Shown here in pieces: positions 46,001 to 52,593 of a stretch of DNA of 64,000 nt. The first letter of the stretch is position 1, and every line of letters starts with the position of its first letter. This DNA is from an uncultured Draconibacterium sp. (GTDB taxonomy: Bacteria > Bacteroidota > Bacteroidia > Bacteroidales > Prolixibacteraceae), in assembly GCF_963677565.1 (NCBI RefSeq), contig NZ_OY781981.1, positions 4,456,001-4,520,000 on the forward strand, in the 5' to 3' direction. The notes beneath the pieces were generated by a model. The model saw only the letters and a program-made list of their open reading frames with translations, did not search any database and was not told where the DNA came from. Both the position numbers and the translations under genes were made by a program.

Positions 46001-46325
46001 CAAAAAGAAAGGTTTGGGAACTCTGATTGGTACCAGAACCTGGGGAGGTTTGGTTGGTATTTCAGGAAATGCCGAATTGGTTGACGGCGGTTACATTTCA
46101 GTACCACGCTTCGGTATTTTTGACGACGAAGGACAATGGATTATTGAAGGTATTGGAGTTTCGCCGGATATTAAAGTAGTTGACCGACCTGAACAACTGG
46201 CCAAAGGTGAAGATCCGGGAATTGAAAAAGCCGTTGAAGTCCTGCTGGATGAACTACAGAAAAATCCGGTTAAAAAGGTTGAAGCACCTGCTCCACCTAA
46301 CCGTTCGGAGTGGCATGAAGAATAA
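43083..46325 (+). CDS. Secreted tricorn-like S41 protease with TolB-type propeller
   Basis: A 1080-residue peptidase, exported by a signal peptide (LSLILLLVFATVVNA). The N-terminal part holds beta-propeller repeats of the TolB/WD40-like type (FPKISPDGKLIAFSAE, PQWSPNGKYISYYSDEGGEY, SPVFSTDGEYMFFLSDRD), then an acidic linker (about residues 555-580). A tricorn core with a PDZ-like segment (VNEGDYIISINGKNI) and the S41 catalytic domain follow. HEIISEANAGHAY carries the likely catalytic His and NGYSSSGGDAFPY the Ser. Such proteins are common in Bacteroidota and degrade peptides in the periplasm. It is a single gene with no operon partner. Confidence 0.92.
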   Translation: MNKIVSKTLSLILLLVFATVVNAKDDSRLLRYPDINNDLVAFVYAGDIWTVSSNGGDANRLTSHEGLELFPKISPDGKLIAFSAEYSGTRQVYVMPAEGGTPKQLTYYNSVGMMPPRGGFDNVVLDWTPDSKNILIRGNRTIWGQRNGKYFLVNIEGGLEKPLQIINGGFAAFSPDATKLCFTPVDREFRSWKRYKGGRATELWIYDLEKDISEQITDFKGSDQWPTWFGNEIFFASDRDLKFNIYSYNTDTKEVKQITNFSDFDVMWPSGENGQIVFENGGYIYKTNLENGKTTKLTINLHFDNPNLLPYFKNVADNIHSYSVSPTAKRALFDARGDIFSVPAEKGITENLTNTQGVREIFPQWSPNGKYISYYSDEGGEYEIYLLENKEGAEPEKITKNSSAWKYDSEWSPNSKYMVYSDRTLNLKLLNVETKKEVTIDHAAQSEIRSYNFSPDSKWVTYTKEAANGQTAIWVYNIENENTIQLTDDRFNDYSPVFSTDGEYMFFLSDRDFNLDFSSFEFSYVYNNSTRIYAMILKKDGENIFKFENDVEPVKSDEEKAEDNGNEEKDNDVVIDVEDINQRIIALPLNSGDYRNLLAVENGVMYMSNGKLQRYNLKDKKEETIVEGARQAIVSADGESILYRPGRDFAIAKIKPGIKSGDGKLNLDNLEMKIDPQLEWAQIYKDGWRIFRDYFYVNNMHGVDWEAVKENYQQLLPYVGHRADLDYLFHEIISEANAGHAYANWGDFKQVKRVDGGLLGAVLTADTKAGRYKISQIYEGQNWNESLRSPLTEQGIDVNEGDYIISINGKNITTDDNPYLALENTAGKRIEIKVNAEPNANGARSSMIKPISSEQNLRYYNWVLERRAMVDKLSGGRIGYIHVPNTAVEGNRELFKGMYAYHNKEALIIDDRYNGGGFIPDVMADLLDRKTLSYWQRNGLTPMKTPAIAHDGPKAMLINGYSSSGGDAFPYYFKKKGLGTLIGTRTWGGLVGISGNAELVDGGYISVPRFGIFDDEGQWIIEGIGVSPDIKVVDRPEQLAKGEDPGIEKAVEVLLDELQKNPVKKVEAPAPPNRSEWHEE

Positions 46326-46341
46326 TTGATGCTATTGTAAA

Positions 46342-46449
46342 GCTGATGACATAGGTTTAGCAGATTTACGCAAAACAAGATAAATGCGTTAAGCAGTTTT
46401 GAATCGCTTAGCGCAAATAACATAAATCATTTAAATCCGTGTCATCAGC
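46342..46449. repeat. Dispersed repeat with 10-bp inverted ends
   Basis: GCTGATGACA (46342-46351) and its exact reverse complement TGTCATCAGC (46440-46449) bound a 108-bp unit that also contains GTTTAGCAGATTTACGCAAA. It fills the gap between the protease and lipoprotein genes and has the look of a Bacteroidota dispersed intergenic repeat. Confidence 0.65.
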
Positions 46450-46469
46450 GTTCCATTTCTTTAAAATTC

Positions 46470-46477
46470 TATATTTG
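46470..46477 (+). promoter_or_regulatory. Candidate -7 element of the TPR-like lipoprotein gene
   Basis: TATATTTG, a full TAnnTTTG match 26 bp before the start codon at 46504. No TTG is present at the usual spacing. Confidence 0.5.
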
Positions 46478-46503
46478 CCCCTGCAAACTGTTTTTACACA
46501 AAA

Positions 46504-47631
46504 ATGAAAAAACCTTATCTTTTACTGCTTCTGTTCCCACTCGTACTCTTTTCTTGTTCATCGGGTAAAAAAGCATTGCAACGCGGTGATTATTACCAGG
46601 CCATTTCAAAAGCTGTTGAACGATTAAAATCCAATCCGGATAACGATAAAGCACTTAAAGTTTTACAAGAAGGCTACCCCATTGCCCTTGAATGGTCGCA
46701 GGAAGAAATTGACCAGACACTGACATCGAATGAAGCATTTAAATGGGAACGTACCATTTCGGTGATGAACAGAGTGAACCGAATGAGCGACCAGATAAGA
46801 AGTACTCCGGCAGCACGTAAATTATTCCCCGATCCGAAGTCATATAATTCGGAACTGAATATGGCACACGAAAAAGCTGCCGAAGATCGCTACCAAGCCG
46901 GGTCACATTTTATGGAACAGGAATCGCGCGAAAGTGCCCGAACGGCTTACTCTCATTTTAACAAGGCAGATAACTGGATTCCGGGATACAAAGACACGCA
47001 TGAAAAAATGGCCATTGCTAAAGAACTGGCAACGGTAAATGTTGTTGTTGAAGCGGTTACTGTTCGATCAAAATCATACCAGCTTAGCTCCGAGTTCTTT
47101 TATAACCAGGTTTTTGAATACGTAAACAACCAATTTCCGTCATCCGGTTTTGTTAACTTTTTTTCGCCCAAACAAGCCGAAAATTTTGAGCTAAATCCTG
47201 ACTTTGTTGTACGCATGGAATTCTACGATTTTTCGGTAGGCAACCTGGTTCGCAATGAAAAAGAAGAAAGTCTGGCTAAACGCGTTCGCGTTCCGGTAAC
47301 CGATACGACTTATGTTACGAAAACATACCGTGCAAAACTGAAAACCTATACCGACGAAGTAATTTCGGGTGGCCGCCTGAATTACCGAATTGTTGATTTT
47401 CAAAACGATAAATTACTTCGCGACAACCTGATACCCGGATCATTTACATGGGTTAACCAATATGCCATTTTTGCCGGCGACGAAGAGGCTTTAAGCGACG
47501 AACAATACGCATTAACACAACAAAGAGCAGTGCCACTGCCTGCACACCAGGATTTATTTATTGAATTTACGAGGCCTATTTACAAACAACTAACTGACGA
47601 ATTGTACAGTTTTTTCAGAAGGTATCGATAA
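46504..47631 (+). CDS. Hypothetical lipoprotein with TPR-like start
   Basis: This 375-residue protein has a lipoprotein signal (LLLLLFPLVLFSCSSGKKAL). It then shows GDYYQAISKAVERLKSNPDN, like one TPR unit, a helical middle part with more TPR-like helices (AYSHFNKADNWIPGYKDTHE), and a beta-rich C-terminal half (VVEAVTVRSKSYQLSSEFF, YRAKLKTYTDEVISGGRLN). I do not recognise a named family. An envelope role is likely from the lipobox. It is convergent with the small lipoprotein gene at 47638, only 6 bp away. Confidence 0.8.
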   Translation: MKKPYLLLLLFPLVLFSCSSGKKALQRGDYYQAISKAVERLKSNPDNDKALKVLQEGYPIALEWSQEEIDQTLTSNEAFKWERTISVMNRVNRMSDQIRSTPAARKLFPDPKSYNSELNMAHEKAAEDRYQAGSHFMEQESRESARTAYSHFNKADNWIPGYKDTHEKMAIAKELATVNVVVEAVTVRSKSYQLSSEFFYNQVFEYVNNQFPSSGFVNFFSPKQAENFELNPDFVVRMEFYDFSVGNLVRNEKEESLAKRVRVPVTDTTYVTKTYRAKLKTYTDEVISGGRLNYRIVDFQNDKLLRDNLIPGSFTWVNQYAIFAGDEEALSDEQYALTQQRAVPLPAHQDLFIEFTRPIYKQLTDELYSFFRRYR

Positions 47632-47637
47632 TAAAGG

Positions 47638-48147
47638 TTACTTTTTTAAAGAAATAGTGCCTGTCCAATGGTGGTGAGAATTTGGATCAAGTGAACTGTT
47701 GTAATCATCGGTTGTGCCGCCTCCGGTTGCTCCTTCAAACCGGCCGGTTCCGCCTTTAAAAACAAAAGGATCGCGCCAATACGAAGTAACAAATTCAGGA
47801 TGATCTGCTGTTCTCCCTTCAATAACTTTTCCATTGCAGGAAAAGAAAAGTGTGTCTCCATTTTCAGCAACCAAGTATGAATCGGTAGGCGAATATTCTC
47901 CTTCCGGGCCACAGGCACAAAAATTAAAAGTACCTGAGATATTTCCCAGCTCGGTAGCTGTTCCTTCGAAATTTACGACAACACGGCATCCGAAACCGTC
48001 AGGGCAGTCTTTCACTTCGTCGCCGGTATACACATTTGCGTACTCGCCGGTAAAAGTAGCCTCAAACGGTTGGCTGGTTTTGTCTGAGCAGGAAAACATA
48101 AATAAACCCGCAAATAAAATAGCAACAAAAACTCTGATCGTATTCAT
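47638..48147 (-). CDS. Small lipoprotein with allene-oxide-cyclase-barrel-like motif
   Basis: The 169-residue protein begins IRVFVAILFAGLFMFSCSD, a lipoprotein signal with the Cys in FSC. The mature part has FEGTATELGNISGTFNFCAC and GGTGRFEGATGGGTTDDYN, the latter matching the motif of the lipoprotein at 5783. The two are similar in size and overall beta-rich nature and are probably distant paralogues. No enzyme residues are recognised. A terminator of the upstream minus-strand gene lies 50 bp before it, so it is likely transcribed separately. Confidence 0.75.
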   Translation of the reverse strand: MNTIRVFVAILFAGLFMFSCSDKTSQPFEATFTGEYANVYTGDEVKDCPDGFGCRVVVNFEGTATELGNISGTFNFCACGPEGEYSPTDSYLVAENGDTLFFSCNGKVIEGRTADHPEFVTSYWRDPFVFKGGTGRFEGATGGGTTDDYNSSLDPNSHHHWTGTISLKK

Positions 48148-48196
48148 AACTGTAATTTTTAATAGTAACTGTTACGCAAATACTCAGAATTGGATA

Positions 48197-48228
48197 CAAA
48201 AAGAGAATACCCTCCTGCGGATATTCTC
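48197..48228 (-). terminator. Terminator of the TonB/TPR gene
   Basis: GAGAATA (48203-48209) pairs with TATTCTC (48222-48228). On the minus strand the stem is followed by TTTTT, 29 bp after the stop of the gene ending at 48257. Confidence 0.75.
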
Positions 48229-48256
48229 CTTCATTTAATCGAAACACTATAACAGA

Positions 48257-49003
48257 TCATTCCCCGAGCAAAGTTATCAGTTCTTTATAACCATCCATTA
48301 CCTTAATGTCCTCAGCAAAAAATAATTCTTGTATATCAACATCTCCCAATACTTTCACCCGAGACCAATCATCAATTGCTCCATCTTTATTTCCTCTTTC
48401 AAACCTGCACAGACCTCTCATGATCAGGTTGCTGCAGTCATTCGGCATATAAAGAATTGCGCGGTCGTAAAGATTCTCTGCCCTTTTAAGATCACGTTTT
48501 TCAAACAAAACATTACCTGCTTTAGAAAAAAACTTTTCAGCTTTCCGTTGAAAAAATTCTTTTACAACTTCGGCATTATCAGTATAAGAGATGGCTACAG
48601 ACACTTCTTGCGGCATTGCAGCATATCTCCCGTCTTTTAGTGCGGGTCTCCACATACCACTGGTTCCCTCAATAATTGCAATAAACTCTCGATCAATTGC
48701 TGTGGACACACTATTTATTACTTCTATATCAGCAACTTGCCCTGTTGATGTAACAACAAAACTGACAACCTCTGTCCCATCATCAGATAATTTACCTTTA
48801 ATACTGTTAAGGCTTTTTATAAGGTAATCCTTGAAATAGTTAGTACCTGAATTTTCAAGAATTGCCGTATTCCGGGCACCTGTAAAAATTGGCGGCGAAA
48901 CTTCTACTTCGTTCATGTTTGCGAATAGCTCCTGTGTTTCTAACTGTGCTGCACAAAAAAAAGAACAACACATTACTAAAAAAATAATAATTGATGTTTT
49001 CAT
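48257..49003 (-). CDS. Periplasmic protein with TonB-C-like and TPR-like domains
   Basis: A signal peptide (SIIIFLVMCCSFFCAAQ) is followed by a region resembling the TonB C-terminal fold (YFKDYLIKSLNSIKGKL, EVVSFVVTSTGQVADIEVIN, WRPALKDGRYAAMPQEVSVA). It ends with a short TPR-like part (LFEKRDLKRAENLYDRAILY, NLIMRGLCRFERGNKDGAID). The 248-residue protein has no N-terminal membrane anchor beyond the signal, so it is not a standard TonB. Such domains occur in Bacteroidota peptidase or sensor partners. It is downstream of the AraC-type regulator on the same strand, 210 bp away, and may be its target. Confidence 0.75.
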   Translation of the reverse strand: MKTSIIIFLVMCCSFFCAAQLETQELFANMNEVEVSPPIFTGARNTAILENSGTNYFKDYLIKSLNSIKGKLSDDGTEVVSFVVTSTGQVADIEVINSVSTAIDREFIAIIEGTSGMWRPALKDGRYAAMPQEVSVAISYTDNAEVVKEFFQRKAEKFFSKAGNVLFEKRDLKRAENLYDRAILYMPNDCSNLIMRGLCRFERGNKDGAIDDWSRVKVLGDVDIQELFFAEDIKVMDGYKELITLLGE

Positions 49004-49213
49004 GGTGATAAATTTTAGTTTAACAATGTCTTCTAAATACTATATTCTTTCCTCCCTTCTTACCTAGTATTTTTTTAAACAAGTTCAGGATAATACACAG
49101 GCACCACATAACATTCATGAATGGAATAGATACAATTATGCTATTCTCCTTGAAGTTATGATACTGAAATTGCAATTATGTTTTATGAATAAAAGCTACT
49201 CTAACGATGAGAG

Positions 49214-51115
49214 TTAATTGATCGTTTTTGCGAAATATGATCGAAGGTTCATTGTATCTATCAGCACCTGAAAACGGGGATTAGTATGCAAACGTTCGTA
49301 TTCCGGATATCTCAAATATCTGGGACAATCACATTCCTTTTGATAACATGCCTTTTCAAGACAATCAAGAGTTTCTTCCATCATATCCAATCTCGAATAT
49401 ATTCTTGATAAAATAAGGTTTAAACCTGACAATCTTTCTTCCCTGATTACCTCAATGTACAATTTCAAAACTCCATTGATGCCAGTAGTTTCATAAACCG
49501 GCTTTAGTTCATTTATGTATTCCTGCCCCTCAGGAAAAAAGGAAAAGTATTGTTGTAAGGTTTGAACTGCCAACGCTTCATCGTTTAAATCAAGATAATT
49601 TAAAAAATTTTGAAAATATGCGAACCTATATTCCGGGTTAAGTTCAAGACATCTTTCGTATGAATTAATTGATTCTATATATTTCTTCTCATTACGATAA
49701 ATGTTTCCTTTTACAACATAAGACATGTGATAATAAGGTTCTTGTTCAATTGCCTTGTTTATTTGTTCAAGTGCTTTCTCAGGTTCTCCAACAATTTCCA
49801 GAAAACCGCTGTAATATAGATGAGCCACTATGCAATTGGAATCTAATTTAATGGCCTTTTCGAAAAAACTCCTGGCCTTTTCGTATTCCCAGTAACCAAA
49901 TATACTTACAACTCCAAGTACAGCATATGTTTCGGCAAGAGTTGAATCCATTTCCAAAGCTTTTTCAGCCGCACGATAAGCCATCTTATATCCTTTATCC
50001 GTATCAACATGCCCCATAAATGCCAGTGCATAATAACCATCAGCAAGCCCGGCATAAGCAAGAGTATAAGCTGAGTCTATTTCAATGGCTTTTTCAAAAT
50101 AATCAATACCTTTTTGAATTGAGAGAGAATCTCTTCTAAGACACAAATACTGTCCCATCAAGTAGCTATCATAGGCTTCTGCATTTATTGGATGTAGTTT
50201 CTCAATTTGTTTAATTTCTGCAGGAGAAAGTATGGTTTGTAATTGGTTAGCCACATTTTGGGCGATATTGTTTTGAATTGGGAAAATATCTTCCAGCTGC
50301 CGGTCGTAATTTTCTGACCACAAATGAAGATCCTTCCTTGCATCTACAAGCCGAACACTAATGCGAACATTATTACCCTGACGTCTAACACTCCCTGTAA
50401 GAATGTAATTGACATTTATTTTGTTGGCAATTTCAGGTGCTGAAAGCCGACTTTCACGAAACTGCTCGGCTGATGTGCGAGAGACTACTTTGAATCCTTT
50501 AATTTTAGTTAATTGATTGAGTACATCCTCCGAAATACCATCAGCGAAATACCGGTTGTTTTCCTCTGAACTTAGATTTGTAAATGGAAGAACAATGATT
50601 GATTTCTCTCGGTTAATGTCTGGTCTTTTATTTATAGAATACTTGTACCAAATAAATATGGAACCAAAAATAATTATAAATGCAACAGCAACAATCCCAT
50701 TCTTTTTTATGAAATAATCAGTTTTTTTCTTCAGTTCAACTAATCCGGGCTTTTGGGTTTCAACAGGAGTTACAACAGGGTGTTGTTTTGCTTCTCCGGG
50801 AGGATATCCAAAGTAGCGGCGAAAACAGTTATTAAAATATGTTGGACTGCTAAACCCAACCTGGTAAGCAATCTCCGAAACATGCAAATCGGTTTGCAAT
50901 AAAAGTTCCAGCGCTTTATTTAACCTGATTTCGCGAATAAACTGGCTGGCGGATTTACCTGTATTCGATTTAACTTTAACATAAAGCTGTGAACGGCTCA
51001 TTCCCATTTCTTTAGCCAGTTCAGAAACACCAAAACTCTCGTCACTCAAATTTGCTTCAACAACAGAAGTTAAGCGATTAAGATAAGCCTGGTTATTTCG
51101 GGAATCAGTACTCAT
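49214..51115 (-). CDS. Membrane-anchored AraC-type regulator with TolB-N-like and TPR domains
   Basis: The 633-residue protein has its AraC helix-turn-helix domain at the N-terminus (about 10-112; LAKEMGMSRSQLYVKVKSNT, SEIAYQVGFSSPTYFNNCFR), a single membrane helix (about 138-158), a periplasmic domain like that of FlgO/TolB-N or adenylate-cyclase-associated proteins (about 168-295; IIVLPFTNLSSEENNRYFAD, YILTGSVRRQGNNVRISVRL) and a C-terminal TPR array (about 305-610). This is a one-piece transmembrane signalling protein: the outside TPR part would sense a protein or peptide and the inside domain would bind DNA. A hairpin with a T run lies in its leader. Targets are unknown. Confidence 0.85.
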   Translation of the reverse strand: MSTDSRNNQAYLNRLTSVVEANLSDESFGVSELAKEMGMSRSQLYVKVKSNTGKSASQFIREIRLNKALELLLQTDLHVSEIAYQVGFSSPTYFNNCFRRYFGYPPGEAKQHPVVTPVETQKPGLVELKKKTDYFIKKNGIVAVAFIIIFGSIFIWYKYSINKRPDINREKSIIVLPFTNLSSEENNRYFADGISEDVLNQLTKIKGFKVVSRTSAEQFRESRLSAPEIANKINVNYILTGSVRRQGNNVRISVRLVDARKDLHLWSENYDRQLEDIFPIQNNIAQNVANQLQTILSPAEIKQIEKLHPINAEAYDSYLMGQYLCLRRDSLSIQKGIDYFEKAIEIDSAYTLAYAGLADGYYALAFMGHVDTDKGYKMAYRAAEKALEMDSTLAETYAVLGVVSIFGYWEYEKARSFFEKAIKLDSNCIVAHLYYSGFLEIVGEPEKALEQINKAIEQEPYYHMSYVVKGNIYRNEKKYIESINSYERCLELNPEYRFAYFQNFLNYLDLNDEALAVQTLQQYFSFFPEGQEYINELKPVYETTGINGVLKLYIEVIREERLSGLNLILSRIYSRLDMMEETLDCLEKACYQKECDCPRYLRYPEYERLHTNPRFQVLIDTMNLRSYFAKTIN

Positions 51116-51192
51116 AATTTTTAACTCACTGATTTTTATTCGATTACCTAGTTTAATTTACGAATAAATGAAGACATGAACAATAGAAAGGA

Positions 51193-51232
51193 ATAATCAA
51201 AAAAAACCTCCTACATAAAATTCCACAGGAGG
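51193..51232 (-). promoter_or_regulatory. Terminator-like hairpin in the leader of the AraC-type gene
   Basis: On the minus strand CTCCT/AGGAG-type arms (51207-51212 with 51227-51232, CCTCCT and AGGAGG) enclose 14 bases and are followed by eight T (51199-51206), about 90 bp before the start codon at 51115. It would stop transcription entering from the right. It may be an attenuator or the end of a short RNA from 51233-51446, where I see no open frame. Confidence 0.5.
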
Positions 51233-51446
51233 AGCCCACCACATTGCTTTAATCCTATGGTTTAAACAACAACGACTGGATTATTTAGTCCTTTTCTCTT
51301 AATTATATTTAAGATTTTAATTCCCGGATTAATTCATGAGAAGTTTCCTTTAGGTTGAAATTGAATTATTAAAGTTCCTAAACAGAAAACCGGAGGTTGT
51401 TTCAAAAAATAGTTGAGTTATCTTTATCCATTAAAAATACAACAAC

Positions 51447-52499
51447 ATGAAAGCAGCAGTTCTTACAAAATACAACCAGGTTGAATGGAAAGATGTTGAA
51501 AAACCGGTTTGCAAACCCGGCGAGGTGTTAATAAAAGTAAACTTCGGTTGTATTTGTGGCAGCGATCAACACATTCACACCGGTGAGTTTCATCCGCGCA
51601 CTACCCTTCCGTTAATAATGGGACACGAGTTTGGCGGTGTTGTAACCGAAGTGGGCGAAGGAGTTAGCGACTGGCAGGTGGGCGATAAAGTCGCCCCCGA
51701 TCCAATTATCTGGTGTGGTAAATGCCCGGCCTGTTTAAAAGGGCATTATCCGGCGTGTACCAGCTTAAAACTTATCGGGATCGACATGGATGGCGGCTTT
51801 TGTGAATACGTATCATTGCCTCCGTCGATGTTGTACAAAGTGCCGGCAAATATTCCCGACGAACATGTTGCACTGGTTGAAGTTTTAAGCATTGGCTGTC
51901 ATGCCAAAAACCGCGCAAACGTTCAGAAAGACGATAGCATCGTTATTTGGGGATCAGGGAAAATTGGTTTATGCATTTTACAGGCTGTTCGTACCGTTAC
52001 CAAAAATAAGGTTTTTATGGTCGATATTCTTGACGATCGCCTGGCAATCGGACCAAAATATTACGACAATGTAATTCCAATCAATGCCCAAAAAGAAGAT
52101 CCCGTTGAGCGCATAAAACAAGAAACGGGTGGCAAAGGAGTTGATATTGCTTTTGAAGCTGTTGGTCATCCTGAAGAAATTGACAACAGTGTAAATCCTG
52201 TTACAGGCTGCATCCGATCGATTGTTGGAGGAGGAAAAGTTTGTGTTTTAGGATTATCAGCTGTACATACTTCTGTGGTCTTTCGCGAATTAATCTGGAA
52301 AGAGGGCTCCATTGTAACATCGCGTGTTAGCCATGGCGAATTTGCAGAAGCTATTGAACACATTAAGAACGAACGGCTAAAACCAGAAGCACTTATTTCA
52401 CAAATTCTTCCCGGTTCAGAAACGCAAAAGGGTTTTGAGCTATTAAAGGAAAATCCGGCTGAAAACATAAAGATTCTGCTTGATTTCAGAAAAGTGTAA
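51447..52499 (+). CDS. Zinc-dependent medium-chain alcohol dehydrogenase
   Basis: An NAD(P)-dependent oxidoreductase of the threonine/sorbitol dehydrogenase branch. The 350 residues contain the catalytic zinc site (GCICGSDQHIHTGEFHPR, with GHEFGG), the structural zinc cysteines (WCGKCPACLKGHYPAC), the nucleotide-binding GSGKIG and the dimer-interface region. The substrate is not evident; threonine, polyols or other sec-alcohols are possible. The flavoprotein gene 95 bp downstream acts on hydroxy acids, so the pair could serve in one catabolic route, but no sugar genes support this. It has its own short upstream region with TATCTTTA as a weak -7 candidate. Confidence 0.9.
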   Translation: MKAAVLTKYNQVEWKDVEKPVCKPGEVLIKVNFGCICGSDQHIHTGEFHPRTTLPLIMGHEFGGVVTEVGEGVSDWQVGDKVAPDPIIWCGKCPACLKGHYPACTSLKLIGIDMDGGFCEYVSLPPSMLYKVPANIPDEHVALVEVLSIGCHAKNRANVQKDDSIVIWGSGKIGLCILQAVRTVTKNKVFMVDILDDRLAIGPKYYDNVIPINAQKEDPVERIKQETGGKGVDIAFEAVGHPEEIDNSVNPVTGCIRSIVGGGKVCVLGLSAVHTSVVFRELIWKEGSIVTSRVSHGEFAEAIEHIKNERLKPEALISQILPGSETQKGFELLKENPAENIKILLDFRKV

Positions 52500-52569
52500 A
52501 GCGCAATTTGCTCATAAATTATCGTGTTTTCATTTTCAAATATTTGTATGACAAATTACAAACTATTGC

Positions 52570-52577
52570 TAAATTTG
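52570..52577 (+). promoter_or_regulatory. Candidate -7 element of the D-lactate dehydrogenase-like gene
   Basis: TAAATTTG, a full TAnnTTTG match 17 bp before the start codon. A TTG lies 23 bp upstream (52544-52546), slightly further than usual. Confidence 0.4.
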
Positions 52578-52593
52578 TGTTTTTCGATCAATT

